Origin: Flavobacterium sp.
GTDB taxonomy: Bacteria; Bacteroidota; Bacteroidia; Flavobacteriales; Flavobacteriaceae
Direction: 5' to 3'
DNA length: 64,000 nucleotides
Assembly (NCBI GenBank): GCA_015234525.1
Contig: JADGMX010000041.1
Span: 248,001 to 312,000, forward strand
The notes under the pieces were generated by a model. The model was not told where the DNA came from, did no database searches, and worked only from the letters and a program-made list of their open reading frames with translations. Both the position numbers and the translations under genes were made by a program. Below, piece by piece: positions 39,412-48,618 of the stretch; within the stretch, counting starts at the first letter, position 1; every line of letters starts with the position of its first letter.

Positions 39412-39951
39412 TTACAATCTGAATCCGTATGCCAATCGGAGTGCGATTTGGCCCATTCCTTCACCACCGTCTTCGGTTGGGAAAGCCGAGTAGTGCTCGT
39501 ATCTCAAGCTAAGGTCGATGTATTTCGTAGCGTAACCGATACCTGGAGAAAGGATTACTGTATTGTCTACGGCTCCGCTATAATCGTTGGTTACCGGGAA
39601 ACCAGCACCAGCTTCAACAAGTCCGTAGAACTGATCTTCCCACCAGAAAAATTTGAAACCAGCCTTAACCGGGATAAATCCGAGGTCTTTAACGTCGTCG
39701 CCGATAAACAAATTTGTGAAACCGGTAGTCAATGTGATCGATGTACGCTTGCTAAAATCGTATTGCGCTCTAACGTCGATACCACCAGCCCAGTCGTATA
39801 AGTCGTCCGGAACGTATCCGGCGTTCAAGCCGAAGCCTAATCTAAAGCCTTGATCGTAATTTGTAGGATCGCCGAACACCGTGTCCTGAGCACTTGCATT
39901 TGTGGTAAAAATGGCAACTACGGCCACTAATAATAATTTGATCGATTTCAT
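39412..39951 (-). CDS. Outer-membrane beta-barrel-like secreted protein
   Basis: Signal peptide MKSIKLLLVAVVAIFTTNASAQ; alternating strands RLGFGLNAGYVPDDLYDWAGGIDVRAQYDFSKRTSITLTTGFTNLF. Confidence 0.65.
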   Translation of the reverse strand: MKSIKLLLVAVVAIFTTNASAQDTVFGDPTNYDQGFRLGFGLNAGYVPDDLYDWAGGIDVRAQYDFSKRTSITLTTGFTNLFIGDDVKDLGFIPVKAGFKFFWWEDQFYGLVEAGAGFPVTNDYSGAVDNTVILSPGIGYATKYIDLSLRYEHYSAFPTEDGGEGMGQIALRLAYGFRL

Positions 39952-40174
39952 ATTTGTGATTTGTTGGTTATGTTAAGGCAAAGATAATGTCCGTTTTTCA
40001 GGCTTCTTTTACATAATTTCTAGTAAATGTTAAAATCGAGTTGTGAAAAATGTAAGATTTTTAGTAAGTTTCGGAAAGCCAATTAGTTGGAGTTGATGTG
40101 GTTTTAGAGAAAATTAAAACTTTTGTGGACATTTTAAATATTTTGCCGAGTGATAACAAACCGGCTTCAAAGCG

Positions 40175-40182
40175 TACCTTTG
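40175..40182 (+). promoter_or_regulatory. -7 box TACCTTTG upstream of MATE gene
   Basis: Matches TAnnTTTG; about 15 nt upstream of GTG start. Confidence 0.55.
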
Positions 40183-40196
40183 CAAAAAATTAGCAG

Positions 40197-41597
40197 GTGA
40201 ATCTTAAAGTTTACTCGAAAGAGTTTGGTTATAATTTAAAACTCGCATATCCGGTTATCCTGGGAATGCTGGGTCATACGCTTACCGGAATCGTTGATAA
40301 TATAATGGTTGGCCGCATCGGAAGTACCGAACTCGCCGCCGTATCGCTCGGAAATAGTATGATTTTCATCGCAATGTCGATTGGAATTGGATTTTCAACA
40401 TCCATAACTCCGCTAGTTGCTGAAGCCGATGCGCAAGGCGACACGACCCGAATCAGAAGCATCTTTCAGAACGGTATGTTCCTTTGTACGGTTTTGGGTG
40501 CGTTGCTTTTTTTGGTGATTGTAGCTGCGAAACCGCTGATGATTTATTTGCAGCAACCCGAGGAAGTGATTACGCTGGCTTTGCCGTATTTGGATTATGT
40601 GGCATTTTCGCTGATTCCGCTGATCATGTACCAAGGTTACAAGCAATTTGCCGACGGTTTATCGCTGACAAAGTATGCCATGTGGGCGATTGTAATGGCG
40701 AATGTCGTAAATGTGGCGTTGAATTATTTGCTGATTCACGGAATTTGGATTTTTCCTGAAATGGGAATGCTCGGCGCGGGTCTTGGAACGGTAATATCCC
40801 GGATTTTGATGGTGGTATTCATGCATCTGATTTTATTCAACAATCACAAAATAAGAGCGTTCTTTCAGGAATTTCACTTACGTGAGATCAAAAAAGTGAT
40901 GATGGTCAGAATTGCGTCACTCGGTTTCCCATCAGCCATGCAAATGCTTTTTGAAATGGGATTGTTTACTTCCGCGATTTGGTTAAGCGGAAATATCGGG
41001 CCGGAATCGCAGGCAGCAAATCAAATCGCGCTTACACTTGCCACCGTGACCTTTATGTTTGCGATGGGACTAAGCGTTGCGGCAACGATTCGGGTTGGCA
41101 ACCAAAAAGGTCGGGGCGATTTCAAGCAATTGCTGATCGTGGCGCGGTCACTTTTCATTTTGGTATTGCTGATCGAGATATTATTTGCATTTTTATTTAT
41201 CGCGCTTCATCAATTCCTGCCGCAGTTTTTCCTGAATATGGAAAACCCCGAACAGATTCTGACAAATACCGAAGTAATAGCCATTGCGGCAAAGCTACTT
41301 ATTGTCGCCGCGATTTTCCAGATTTCAGACGGAATCCAGGTTGTTGTTCTCGGAGCGCTCCGGGGATTGCAGGACGTTAAAGTGCCGATGTATATCACTT
41401 TTGTAGCTTATTGGATTATCGGATTTCCGATTTCGTTTGTACTCGGACTCTACACAGACCTTAAAGCTGTTGGCGTTTGGATCGGACTTTTGGCCGGACT
41501 TACAGCAGCAGGTTTATTTTTGTATATTCGTTTTGAAAAACTGACACGGCGGTTAATCGTCCAAAAATCCCAATCAGAACCTTATGGAACTTCCTAA
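40197..41597 (+). CDS. MATE family efflux transporter
   Basis: AYPVILGMLGHTLTGIVDNIMVGRIGSTELAAVSLGNSMIF, IGFSTSITPLVAEADAQGD; GTG start. Confidence 0.92.
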   Translation: MNLKVYSKEFGYNLKLAYPVILGMLGHTLTGIVDNIMVGRIGSTELAAVSLGNSMIFIAMSIGIGFSTSITPLVAEADAQGDTTRIRSIFQNGMFLCTVLGALLFLVIVAAKPLMIYLQQPEEVITLALPYLDYVAFSLIPLIMYQGYKQFADGLSLTKYAMWAIVMANVVNVALNYLLIHGIWIFPEMGMLGAGLGTVISRILMVVFMHLILFNNHKIRAFFQEFHLREIKKVMMVRIASLGFPSAMQMLFEMGLFTSAIWLSGNIGPESQAANQIALTLATVTFMFAMGLSVAATIRVGNQKGRGDFKQLLIVARSLFILVLLIEILFAFLFIALHQFLPQFFLNMENPEQILTNTEVIAIAAKLLIVAAIFQISDGIQVVVLGALRGLQDVKVPMYITFVAYWIIGFPISFVLGLYTDLKAVGVWIGLLAGLTAAGLFLYIRFEKLTRRLIVQKSQSEPYGTS

Positions 41598-41811
41598 ATT
41601 TTTACTCGGTGACAACACCGATTTCCCTGAAGACATTTTTATCATTCACCTGGATTATCCGCGATTTATCATTAATCTTAAAGATGATGAAGTCGAGTTT
41701 CTGGAAGAAGCCGAAGATCTCGACGAGGCTGAACTCAACGAAGAAATGGAGCAGCTAATCACGCAGGCAAACGAGTTCTACGATCGCGAGGTAAAGCGCT
41801 ACGAAGAATAG
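41584..41811 (+). CDS. Small acidic conserved hypothetical protein
   Basis: 75 aa, overlaps MATE 3' end by 14 nt; MELPKFLLGDNTDFPEDIFIIHLDYPRFIINLKDDEVEFLEEAEDLDEAEL. Confidence 0.65.
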   Translation: MELPKFLLGDNTDFPEDIFIIHLDYPRFIINLKDDEVEFLEEAEDLDEAELNEEMEQLITQANEFYDREVKRYEE

Positions 41812-42897
41812 TTATTTCAAGTACGTATCGAGTAATTGTTGCGCGGCGGCAAATGGCGAAATAGTGCCGTTTGTCACCTTCTTTTCCAATTCATCTAAGT
41901 GCCGCGATACGTTAACATCGCCGTAAAAACGCGTTTTTAAATCGTCATTAATGGTTTCCGACAGCCAATAAAGGTTTTGATCGGTTCGCATTTTATCGAA
42001 AAATCCGCTTTCCTTTACATGCGATTCAAATTGTTGTACAAGTTGCCAAACGTCCTCAATTCCATCACCCGTAATCGCGCTGCAAGTGGCAACATTGGGC
42101 GTCCATCCAGAAGTTTTGGCCGGAAATAAGTGAAGTGCTCTGCTAAATTCTGTTTTGGCAAGTCGGGCTTTTTTGACATTGTCGCCATCAGCCTTGTTGA
42201 TCACAATCGCGTCAGCCATTTCCATGATTCCGCGTTTAATTCCCTGTAATTCATCGCCGGCGCCTGCAATTTTTAAGAGCAGAAAAAAATCAACCATGCT
42301 ATGTACCGCCGTCTCTGATTGACCAACACCAACGGTTTCGATAATGACAACATCAAATCCGGCAGCTTCACAAATCGTAATCGTTTCACGGGTTTTTCGC
42401 GCCACACCGCCCAGGGTTTCGCCCGCTGCCGAGGGTCTGATATACGCATTTTCATCTTTAACAAGTTCTTCCATCCGGGTTTTATCTCCCAAAATGCTGC
42501 CTCGCGAAATCGAACTGCTGGGATCTACAGCAAGAACGGCAACTTTTTTACCCAATCCCGTCAGATGTTTTCCGAAAGCCTCGATAAAAGTACTTTTTCC
42601 AACACCGGGAACTCCGGTAATCCCAATTCGGATCGATTTTCCGGCATGTGGCAGACATTCTGAAATGATCTCACCGCCAAGCGAAGCATGAATCGGATTT
42701 GAACTCTCGATTAGCGTTATCGCGCGACTAATAGACGTTATATTTCCTGAAAGAATGCCGTTTACGAGCGATTTCGGATCGTGCTTTTTTTGACGCAATT
42801 CCACTATTCGAGCGGCAGATGCGACACTTATCTGGTCGGGTTTTGCCACGCCGTCCTTTTCACTCAAAGCTGAATTATGATTGTTTTTTGCCTCCAC
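41812..42897 (-). CDS. meaB: Methylmalonyl-CoA mutase-associated GTPase MeaB/ArgK
   Basis: RIGITGVPGVGKSTFIEAFG, AVLAVDPSSSISRGSILGDKTRME, IIETVGVGQSETAVHSMVDFF, VINKADGDN. Confidence 0.94.
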   Translation of the reverse strand: MEAKNNHNSALSEKDGVAKPDQISVASAARIVELRQKKHDPKSLVNGILSGNITSISRAITLIESSNPIHASLGGEIISECLPHAGKSIRIGITGVPGVGKSTFIEAFGKHLTGLGKKVAVLAVDPSSSISRGSILGDKTRMEELVKDENAYIRPSAAGETLGGVARKTRETITICEAAGFDVVIIETVGVGQSETAVHSMVDFFLLLKIAGAGDELQGIKRGIMEMADAIVINKADGDNVKKARLAKTEFSRALHLFPAKTSGWTPNVATCSAITGDGIEDVWQLVQQFESHVKESGFFDKMRTDQNLYWLSETINDDLKTRFYGDVNVSRHLDELEKKVTNGTISPFAAAQQLLDTYLK

Positions 42898-42923
42898 AGT
42901 GTAAAAGTACTTAAAATTTTTAT

Positions 42924-43023
42924 GCAGCTATTCCCGCTGTCCGCTATATCTTTTGGGTCGGCGGTTTTGCTCGCCGCAAAACCGCCGACCCAAAAGGATG
43001 CCACTTCCCATCGGGGCTGGGAC
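42924..43023 (+). repeat. Dispersed structured intergenic element, class I copy (h), 20-bp perfect hairpin
   Basis: GCAGCTATTCCCGCTGTCCGCTATATC + TTTTGGGTCGGCGGTTTTGC-TCGCC-GCAAAACCGCCGACCCAAAA + GGATGCCACTTCCCATCGGGGCTGGG. Confidence 0.88.
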
Positions 43024-43074
43024 TGGTTGGTTCAACTGAAATATATAGTACTTTTACAGCATAATTTTACGAAG

Positions 43075-44493
43075 ATGCATCAAGTCAGCGCAGCTAATAT
43101 AACTCCCGAAATTATCTCTGAACTCAGCTCGATTGTAGGCGAATCCTATATTTTTCTGGATCAGGAAACGCGAAATCGCTATGGGCACGACGAGACTGAA
43201 GATTTTATTTTTCCGCCTTCAGTGGTACTAAAACCGGGTTCAACATCCGAAGTGTCCGAAATTGCCAAAATCTGTAATCAGAATTGTATTCCGCTTACGG
43301 CAATTGGTGGTCAAACCGGACTAAGCGGCGGTGCTTTGTGCGTTTATCAGGGCGTCGGATTATCAATGGAACGCTTCAATAAAATCATTCATATTGATGA
43401 AAAAAATTTGCAGATCACTACCGAGCCGGCTGTTATCACGCAAGTGCTACGCGAAACAGTAGCTGAAAGGGGATTGTTTTATCCGCCCGATCCAAGTAGT
43501 CAGGGAAGTTGTACAATAGGAGGAAATGTTGCTGAAAACGCGGGAGGAGCGAGAGCTGTCAAATACGGCGTCACAAAGGATTACGTGCTCAATCTTGAAG
43601 TTGTTTTGGCAAACGGCGACATCATCTGGACCGGCGCAAATACGTTAAAGAATTCCACCGGATACAACCTGACCCAGCTCATGGTCGGTAGCGAAGGAAC
43701 CCTGGGAATAATTACCAAAATCGTCATGAAACTGTTGCCGGCAAACAATCACAATATTTTAATGCTGGTTCCATTTTTCGATGCCGCACAAGCCTGTGAA
43801 GCCGTAGCCGAAATATTTCGGGCGGGAATCACTCCAAGCGCACTCGAATTTATGGAACGCGACGCTATCGATTGGACCTTGCGCTATGTCGACCATGTAA
43901 GTCTGGTTATCAAAGACGACGTTCGAGCGCATTTACTGATTGAGGTCGACGGCAATCATTTGGACGTTTTATTTTCAGATGCCGAAAAGATAAGCATGGT
44001 CCTGGAGAAATTCAATATAGATGAGATTCTGTTTGCGGATACGGAAGATCAAAAAAACGCGCTTTGGAAACTGCGCCGGGCGGTAGGAGAGGCGGTCAAA
44101 TCAAATTCAGTTTACAAGGAAGAGGACACTGTTGTGCCAAGATATGAGTTGCCGACCCTGTTAAAAGGCATCAAAGCCATCGGAAATAAGTACGGCTTTA
44201 AATCGGTTTGTTACGGTCATGCCGGCGACGGAAATCTGCACGTAAATATCGTTAAAGGCGACATGTCCGACAAGAACTGGGAAACCGAAATACCTAAAGG
44301 CATCCGCGAGATATTTGAATTGACAGTTGCTCTCAAAGGCACTTTGTCGGGCGAACACGGTATCGGATATGTGCAAAAAGATTTTATGGATATCGCGTTT
44401 TCAGAAACGCAACTCGCATTGATGAAAGCCATAAAATTCAGCTTCGATCCAAACGGAATCTTGAATCCGGGTAAAATTTTTCCGCTGAGCTAG
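43075..44493 (+). CDS. FAD-binding oxidoreductase (GlcD/D-lactate dehydrogenase-like)
   Basis: VVLKPGSTSEVSEIAKICNQNCIPLTAIGGQTGLSGGA, YPPDPSSQGSCTIGGNVAENAGGARAVKYG, CYGHAGDGNLHVNI, GEHGIG. Confidence 0.92.
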   Translation: MHQVSAANITPEIISELSSIVGESYIFLDQETRNRYGHDETEDFIFPPSVVLKPGSTSEVSEIAKICNQNCIPLTAIGGQTGLSGGALCVYQGVGLSMERFNKIIHIDEKNLQITTEPAVITQVLRETVAERGLFYPPDPSSQGSCTIGGNVAENAGGARAVKYGVTKDYVLNLEVVLANGDIIWTGANTLKNSTGYNLTQLMVGSEGTLGIITKIVMKLLPANNHNILMLVPFFDAAQACEAVAEIFRAGITPSALEFMERDAIDWTLRYVDHVSLVIKDDVRAHLLIEVDGNHLDVLFSDAEKISMVLEKFNIDEILFADTEDQKNALWKLRRAVGEAVKSNSVYKEEDTVVPRYELPTLLKGIKAIGNKYGFKSVCYGHAGDGNLHVNIVKGDMSDKNWETEIPKGIREIFELTVALKGTLSGEHGIGYVQKDFMDIAFSETQLALMKAIKFSFDPNGILNPGKIFPLS

Positions 44494-44506
44494 CCTTAAG
44501 CTGTTT

Positions 44507-44617
44507 CTAATCGCGTTTAGGTGAATTTTTCTTTTCGCGTTTTTCTTCCTTCTTTTCCTTAGCGGTTTTCAAAGGTTCTTTTTTTACGTTTTTCTTTGAG
44601 TCCATCGACTTTGCCAT
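44507..44617 (-). CDS. Small Lys/Glu-rich protein (36 aa), absent from supplied ORF track
   Basis: Minus-strand ATG at 44617 to TAG at 44507: MAKSMDSKKNVKKEPLKTAKEKKEEKREKKNSPKRD. Confidence 0.5.
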   Translation of the reverse strand: MAKSMDSKKNVKKEPLKTAKEKKEEKREKKNSPKRD

Positions 44618-44673
44618 GATTGCAGATTTTTGATTTATGTAAATGTATGTCTTTAAATTGTGATTTATACGCA

Positions 44674-44706
44674 AAAAAAATGTCCGGCGTAATTACCGGA
44701 CATTTT
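44674..44706 (-). terminator. Terminator downstream of secA
   Basis: AAAAAATGTCCGGCGTAATTACCGGACATTTTCT. Confidence 0.8.
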
Positions 44707-44726
44707 CTATAATGGATTAAAATAGA

Positions 44727-47700
44727 TTAGTTGTTAACGACAACCCATTCGCCTGACGCAATCATCGCTTCTGCTCTTTTGTACTTCATCGTTTCAGTTT
44801 TACCACTGATCACATGTTTGATCGTAACATTGTCATTACGGTTGATTTTTGGCATCTCGCGGGTGATGGTCTCAGTTACTTGACGCGGCTGAGTTTGTCC
44901 GGCCTCGCGATTCTGCGCTGCTGCCGTTTCGCTGTTCGGGATGGTTTGAGAATCCAGATCATCTTTTGATGTTTTGTAGTTCTCTTTTGATTTTACCTCA
45001 CGAGCTTCCTGAATTTGTTGGGTGTTTTGCTGCGGAAGATCGCCTTTGAACAAGAACGAAATAACTTCTTTGTTCACACCATCAAGCATGCTTCGGAACA
45101 ATTTGAAAGCTTCAAATTTGTAGATAAGAAGCGGATCTTTTTGTTCGTGAACCGCAAGTTGCACCGATTGTTTCAACTCATCCATTTTGCGGAGGTGTTT
45201 TTTCCAGGCTTCATCAACAATCGCAAGTACGATGTTTTTCTCAAAATCAGCAATCAACTGACGACCTTCAGATTCGTATGCTTTTGCAAGATCGGTCACC
45301 ACATTAAGCGATTTTACGCCATCGGTAAACGGAACAACGATTCTCTCAAATTGGTTGTTTTGATCTTCGAAGACATTTTTGATAATCGGGAACGCTTCAC
45401 GGGCGCTTCTTGCCGTCTTTTCAGTATAATAATGCATTGCTGCTTTATACACTTTAGCAGTGAGTTCCATGTCGCCCATCTTTTCGAATTCAGTTGCCGT
45501 AACCGGTGATGTTACCGAGAAATAACGGATCAATTCGAATTCAAAGTTTTTATAATCGTTGGTTGCTTTGTTCTGAGTAGTAATCAGCTCGCAAGTATCG
45601 TACATCATATTGGCGATGTCAACTTTCAAACGCTCGCCATGAAGCGCGTGACGTCTTCTCTTGTAGACAACCTCACGTTGTGCATTCATAACATCATCGT
45701 ACTCAAGAAGTCTTTTTCGGACGCCAAAGTTGTTTTCTTCAACTTTTTTCTGAGCTCTTTCAATTGATTTTGTCATCATTGAATGCTGAATCACTTCGCC
45801 TTCTTTTAGACCCATTCGGTCCATGATTTTGGCAACGCGTTCCGATCCGAACAAACGCATCAGGTTATCTTCAAGCGATACGTAGAATTGTGAACTTCCC
45901 GGATCACCCTGACGACCGGCACGTCCTCGCAACTGACGGTCAACCCGGCGTGAATCGTGGCGTTCAGTACCAACAATCGCTAATCCGCCTGCAGCTTTAA
46001 CTTCCGGCGAAAGCTTAATATCGGTACCACGACCTGCCATGTTTGTGGCAATGGTTACAACTCCGGCTTTACCAGCTTCTTCAACGATTTGCGCTTCCTG
46101 CTTATGCATTTTCGCGTTCAATACGTTGTGCGGAATATTTCGCATTTTAAGCATTCGGCTAAGAAGTTCCGAAATCTCTACTGAGGTTGTTCCGATAAGA
46201 ACCGGACGACCGGCTTTTGAGAGTTCGGTTACGTCTTCGATAACGGCGTTGAATTTCTCACGGGTAGTTTTGTAGATAAGATCTTCTTTGTCTTTACGCG
46301 CCATTGGTTTGTTGGTCGGAATCTCGACAACATCCAATTTGTAGATTTGCCAAAGTTCGCCTGCTTCAGTGACAGCCGTTCCGGTCATACCTGAAAGCTT
46401 GCTGTACATTCTGAAATAATTCTGAAGCGTAATGGTAGCAAATGTTTGGGTAGCGGCTTCGATCTTTACATTTTCTTTGGCTTCAATCGCCTGGTGTAGT
46501 CCGTCTGAATAACGACGACCTTCCATGATACGACCGGTTTGCTCGTCGACAATCATGATCTTGTTTTCCATGATTACATACTCGACGTCTTTTTCAAATA
46601 ATGTATACGCTTTGAGAAGTTGGGTTAAGGTGTGGATTCGCTCGCTTTTCACGCTAAAATCCTGGAAAAGTTTTTCTTTTTCTTCGGCTTCGGCGTCTTT
46701 TTCAAGATTCAATTTTTCGATTCTTGCAATTTCAGAACCGATATCCGGTAATACGAAGAACGAATCGTCGGTATCCTGAGACAGGAATTTGATTCCGTTG
46801 TCGGTAAGTTCTACCTGATTGTTTTTTTCTTCAATTACAAAGTACAACGCCTCGTCGACAATATGCATGTCGCGGTTGTTGTCCTGCATATATTGGTTTT
46901 CGGTCTTTTGCAATAGTTGCTTAACACCTTCTTCACTTAGGAATTTGATTAATGCCTTATTTTTTGGAAGCGAACGGTAAGCACGCAAAAGATTGAATCC
47001 ACCGTCTTTAGTATTTCCTTCGCGGATAAGACGCTTAGCTTCAGCAAGGAAACCGTTTGCAAGTTGACGCTGAAGAGAAACAAGGTGGTCGATTTTTGGT
47101 TTTAGCTCGTTAAATTCATGACGATCGCCTTGCGGAACCGGACCAGAAATGATAAGTGGTGTTCGGGCATCGTCGATTAATACTGAATCGACCTCATCGA
47201 CAATCGCATAATTGTGTTTGCGTTGAACAAGATCGTTAGGCGAATGCGCCATATTATCACGCAAGTAATCAAAACCAAATTCGTTGTTGGTTCCGTAAGT
47301 AATATCAGCGTTATATGCTTTTTTACGAGCTTCCGAGTTTGGCTGATGGTTGTCGATACAATCGACTGTGAGTCCGTGGAATTCAAACAATGGTGCTTTC
47401 CAGCTACTATCACGTTTTGCAAGATAGTCGTTGACAGTCACCAGGTGCACGCCATTTCCGGTTAATGCGTTAAGATAAAGTGGAAGTGTAGCCACGAGTG
47501 TTTTACCTTCACCGGTTTGCATTTCGGCGATTTTACCATCGTGAAGAACCATACCACCAATGAGCTGTACATCGTAGTGGATCATGTCCCAGGTAATTTG
47601 TTTTCCGGCCGCATTCCAGGAATTGGCCCAAATGGCATTATCGCCGTCGATGGTGATATATGATTTAGTGGCTGACAATTCGCGGTCTTTAGCTGTGGCA

Positions 47701-48095
47701 AGAACCGTGATTTCAGAATTCTCCTTGAATCTTCTGGCTGTTTCTTTGACGACGGCAAAAGCTTCGGGAAGAATTTCCTTTAGTGTTTTTTCGGAAAGTT
47801 CGTACGCTTCTTTCTCCAGGGCGTCGATAGAAGTGTAAATATCTTCACGTTTATCGATATCGGCGATACCTTCAACCTCAGCTTTTAATGCTGCGATTTT
47901 GGCGTCTTTCTCGCTGCGTGCCTTGGCGATCTGCGCTTTGAATTCGGCTGTTTTATTACGGAGTTCATCGTTTGTCAAAGCCATTAAAGCTTGTTCAAAG
48001 CCTTTGATCTTGGTGATGTTTCCTTGCAATGCCTGGACGTCTTTTTGGGACTTGTTTCCGACAAAGACCTTCAGAATGCTATTTATAAAGCTCAT
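44727..48095 (-). CDS. secA: Preprotein translocase subunit SecA (Bacteroidetes form)
   Basis: MQTGEGKTLVATLPLYLNAL, VNDYLAKRD, DEVDSVLIDDARTPLIISGP, GTDIKLSPEV, GRAGRQGDPGSSQFYVSLEDNLMRLFGSERV. Confidence 0.97.
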   Translation of the reverse strand: MSFINSILKVFVGNKSQKDVQALQGNITKIKGFEQALMALTNDELRNKTAEFKAQIAKARSEKDAKIAALKAEVEGIADIDKREDIYTSIDALEKEAYELSEKTLKEILPEAFAVVKETARRFKENSEITVLATAKDRELSATKSYITIDGDNAIWANSWNAAGKQITWDMIHYDVQLIGGMVLHDGKIAEMQTGEGKTLVATLPLYLNALTGNGVHLVTVNDYLAKRDSSWKAPLFEFHGLTVDCIDNHQPNSEARKKAYNADITYGTNNEFGFDYLRDNMAHSPNDLVQRKHNYAIVDEVDSVLIDDARTPLIISGPVPQGDRHEFNELKPKIDHLVSLQRQLANGFLAEAKRLIREGNTKDGGFNLLRAYRSLPKNKALIKFLSEEGVKQLLQKTENQYMQDNNRDMHIVDEALYFVIEEKNNQVELTDNGIKFLSQDTDDSFFVLPDIGSEIARIEKLNLEKDAEAEEKEKLFQDFSVKSERIHTLTQLLKAYTLFEKDVEYVIMENKIMIVDEQTGRIMEGRRYSDGLHQAIEAKENVKIEAATQTFATITLQNYFRMYSKLSGMTGTAVTEAGELWQIYKLDVVEIPTNKPMARKDKEDLIYKTTREKFNAVIEDVTELSKAGRPVLIGTTSVEISELLSRMLKMRNIPHNVLNAKMHKQEAQIVEEAGKAGVVTIATNMAGRGTDIKLSPEVKAAGGLAIVGTERHDSRRVDRQLRGRAGRQGDPGSSQFYVSLEDNLMRLFGSERVAKIMDRMGLKEGEVIQHSMMTKSIERAQKKVEENNFGVRKRLLEYDDVMNAQREVVYKRRRHALHGERLKVDIANMMYDTCELITTQNKATNDYKNFEFELIRYFSVTSPVTATEFEKMGDMELTAKVYKAAMHYYTEKTARSAREAFPIIKNVFEDQNNQFERIVVPFTDGVKSLNVVTDLAKAYESEGRQLIADFEKNIVLAIVDEAWKKHLRKMDELKQSVQLAVHEQKDPLLIYKFEAFKLFRSMLDGVNKEVISFLFKGDLPQQNTQQIQEAREVKSKENYKTSKDDLDSQTIPNSETAAAQNREAGQTQPRQVTETITREMPKINRNDNVTIKHVISGKTETMKYKRAEAMIASGEWVVVNN

Positions 48096-48133
48096 AATTA
48101 TAAATTAAATATGTAATAGGTGCGCAAAATTAC

Positions 48134-48163
48134 GCAAAAAAAAAGCCTCGTGATGAGACTTTT
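48134..48163 (-). terminator. Terminator-like hairpin AAAAGCCTCGTGATGAGACTTTT
   Basis: Inverted repeat just downstream of the DUF2795 stop. Confidence 0.6.
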
Positions 48164-48177
48164 ATATGTGTTTATTC

Positions 48178-48399
48178 TTAATATTCATCCTCGTTCCAAA
48201 GGTAATCTTCGTCTGTTGGATAATCTGGCCAAATCTCTTCCATTGATTCGTAGATCTCGCCTTCGTCTTCTATCGACTGGAGGTTTTCCACTACCTCGAG
48301 CGGAGCTCCTGCGCGTATCGCATAATCAATTAGTTCATCTTTAGTTGCAGGCCACGGCGCGTCGCTGAGGTATGATGCCAATTCTAATGTCCAATACAT
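48178..48399 (-). CDS. DUF2795 domain-containing small acidic protein
   Basis: MYWTLELASYLSDAPWPATKDELIDYAIRAGAPLEVVENLQSIEDEGEIYESMEEIWPDYPTDEDYLWNEDEY; TATTTTTG box at 48424-48431(-). Confidence 0.85.
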   Translation of the reverse strand: MYWTLELASYLSDAPWPATKDELIDYAIRAGAPLEVVENLQSIEDEGEIYESMEEIWPDYPTDEDYLWNEDEY

Positions 48400-48519
48400 C
48401 TTCTGTCGATTTTTTAGTTTATGCAAAAATAATTTTTATACTCAAAAAGTCAAGTAAAATTGTACTTATTTTAAATAAAGTTAAGAACGTGGGATTAACT
48501 TAATGAGAACCAGTAAAAT

Positions 48520-48607
48520 AGCCCGGATAGTAGCGGTTATCCTTTTTTAACGCAAAGCGATAGCGACGCGTGAAAAAAGATAGTAGCGGATAGCCGGATC
48601 AGCTTCT
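48520..48607 (-). repeat. Dispersed structured intergenic element, class I copy (i)
   Basis: Reverse complement GAAGCTGATCCGGCTATCCGCTACTATCTTTTTTCACGC...GCGTTAAAAAAGGATAACCGCTACTATCCGGGCT. Confidence 0.83.
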
Positions 48608-48618
48608 CAAAAAACGCC

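Noticed and set aside
39228-39467. 79-aa minus ORF
   Set aside because: Runs through element copy g and a terminator into the antisense frame of the beta-barrel gene.
41584-41811. Acidic 75-aa protein as an antitoxin or anti-defence (DNA-mimic) protein
   Set aside because: No toxin partner; adjacency to MATE and acidity alone are insufficient.
42877-43074. 66-residue N-terminal extension of the FAD oxidoreductase in the ORF track
   Set aside because: Passes through element copy h; the family-like start is MHQVSAAN at 43075.
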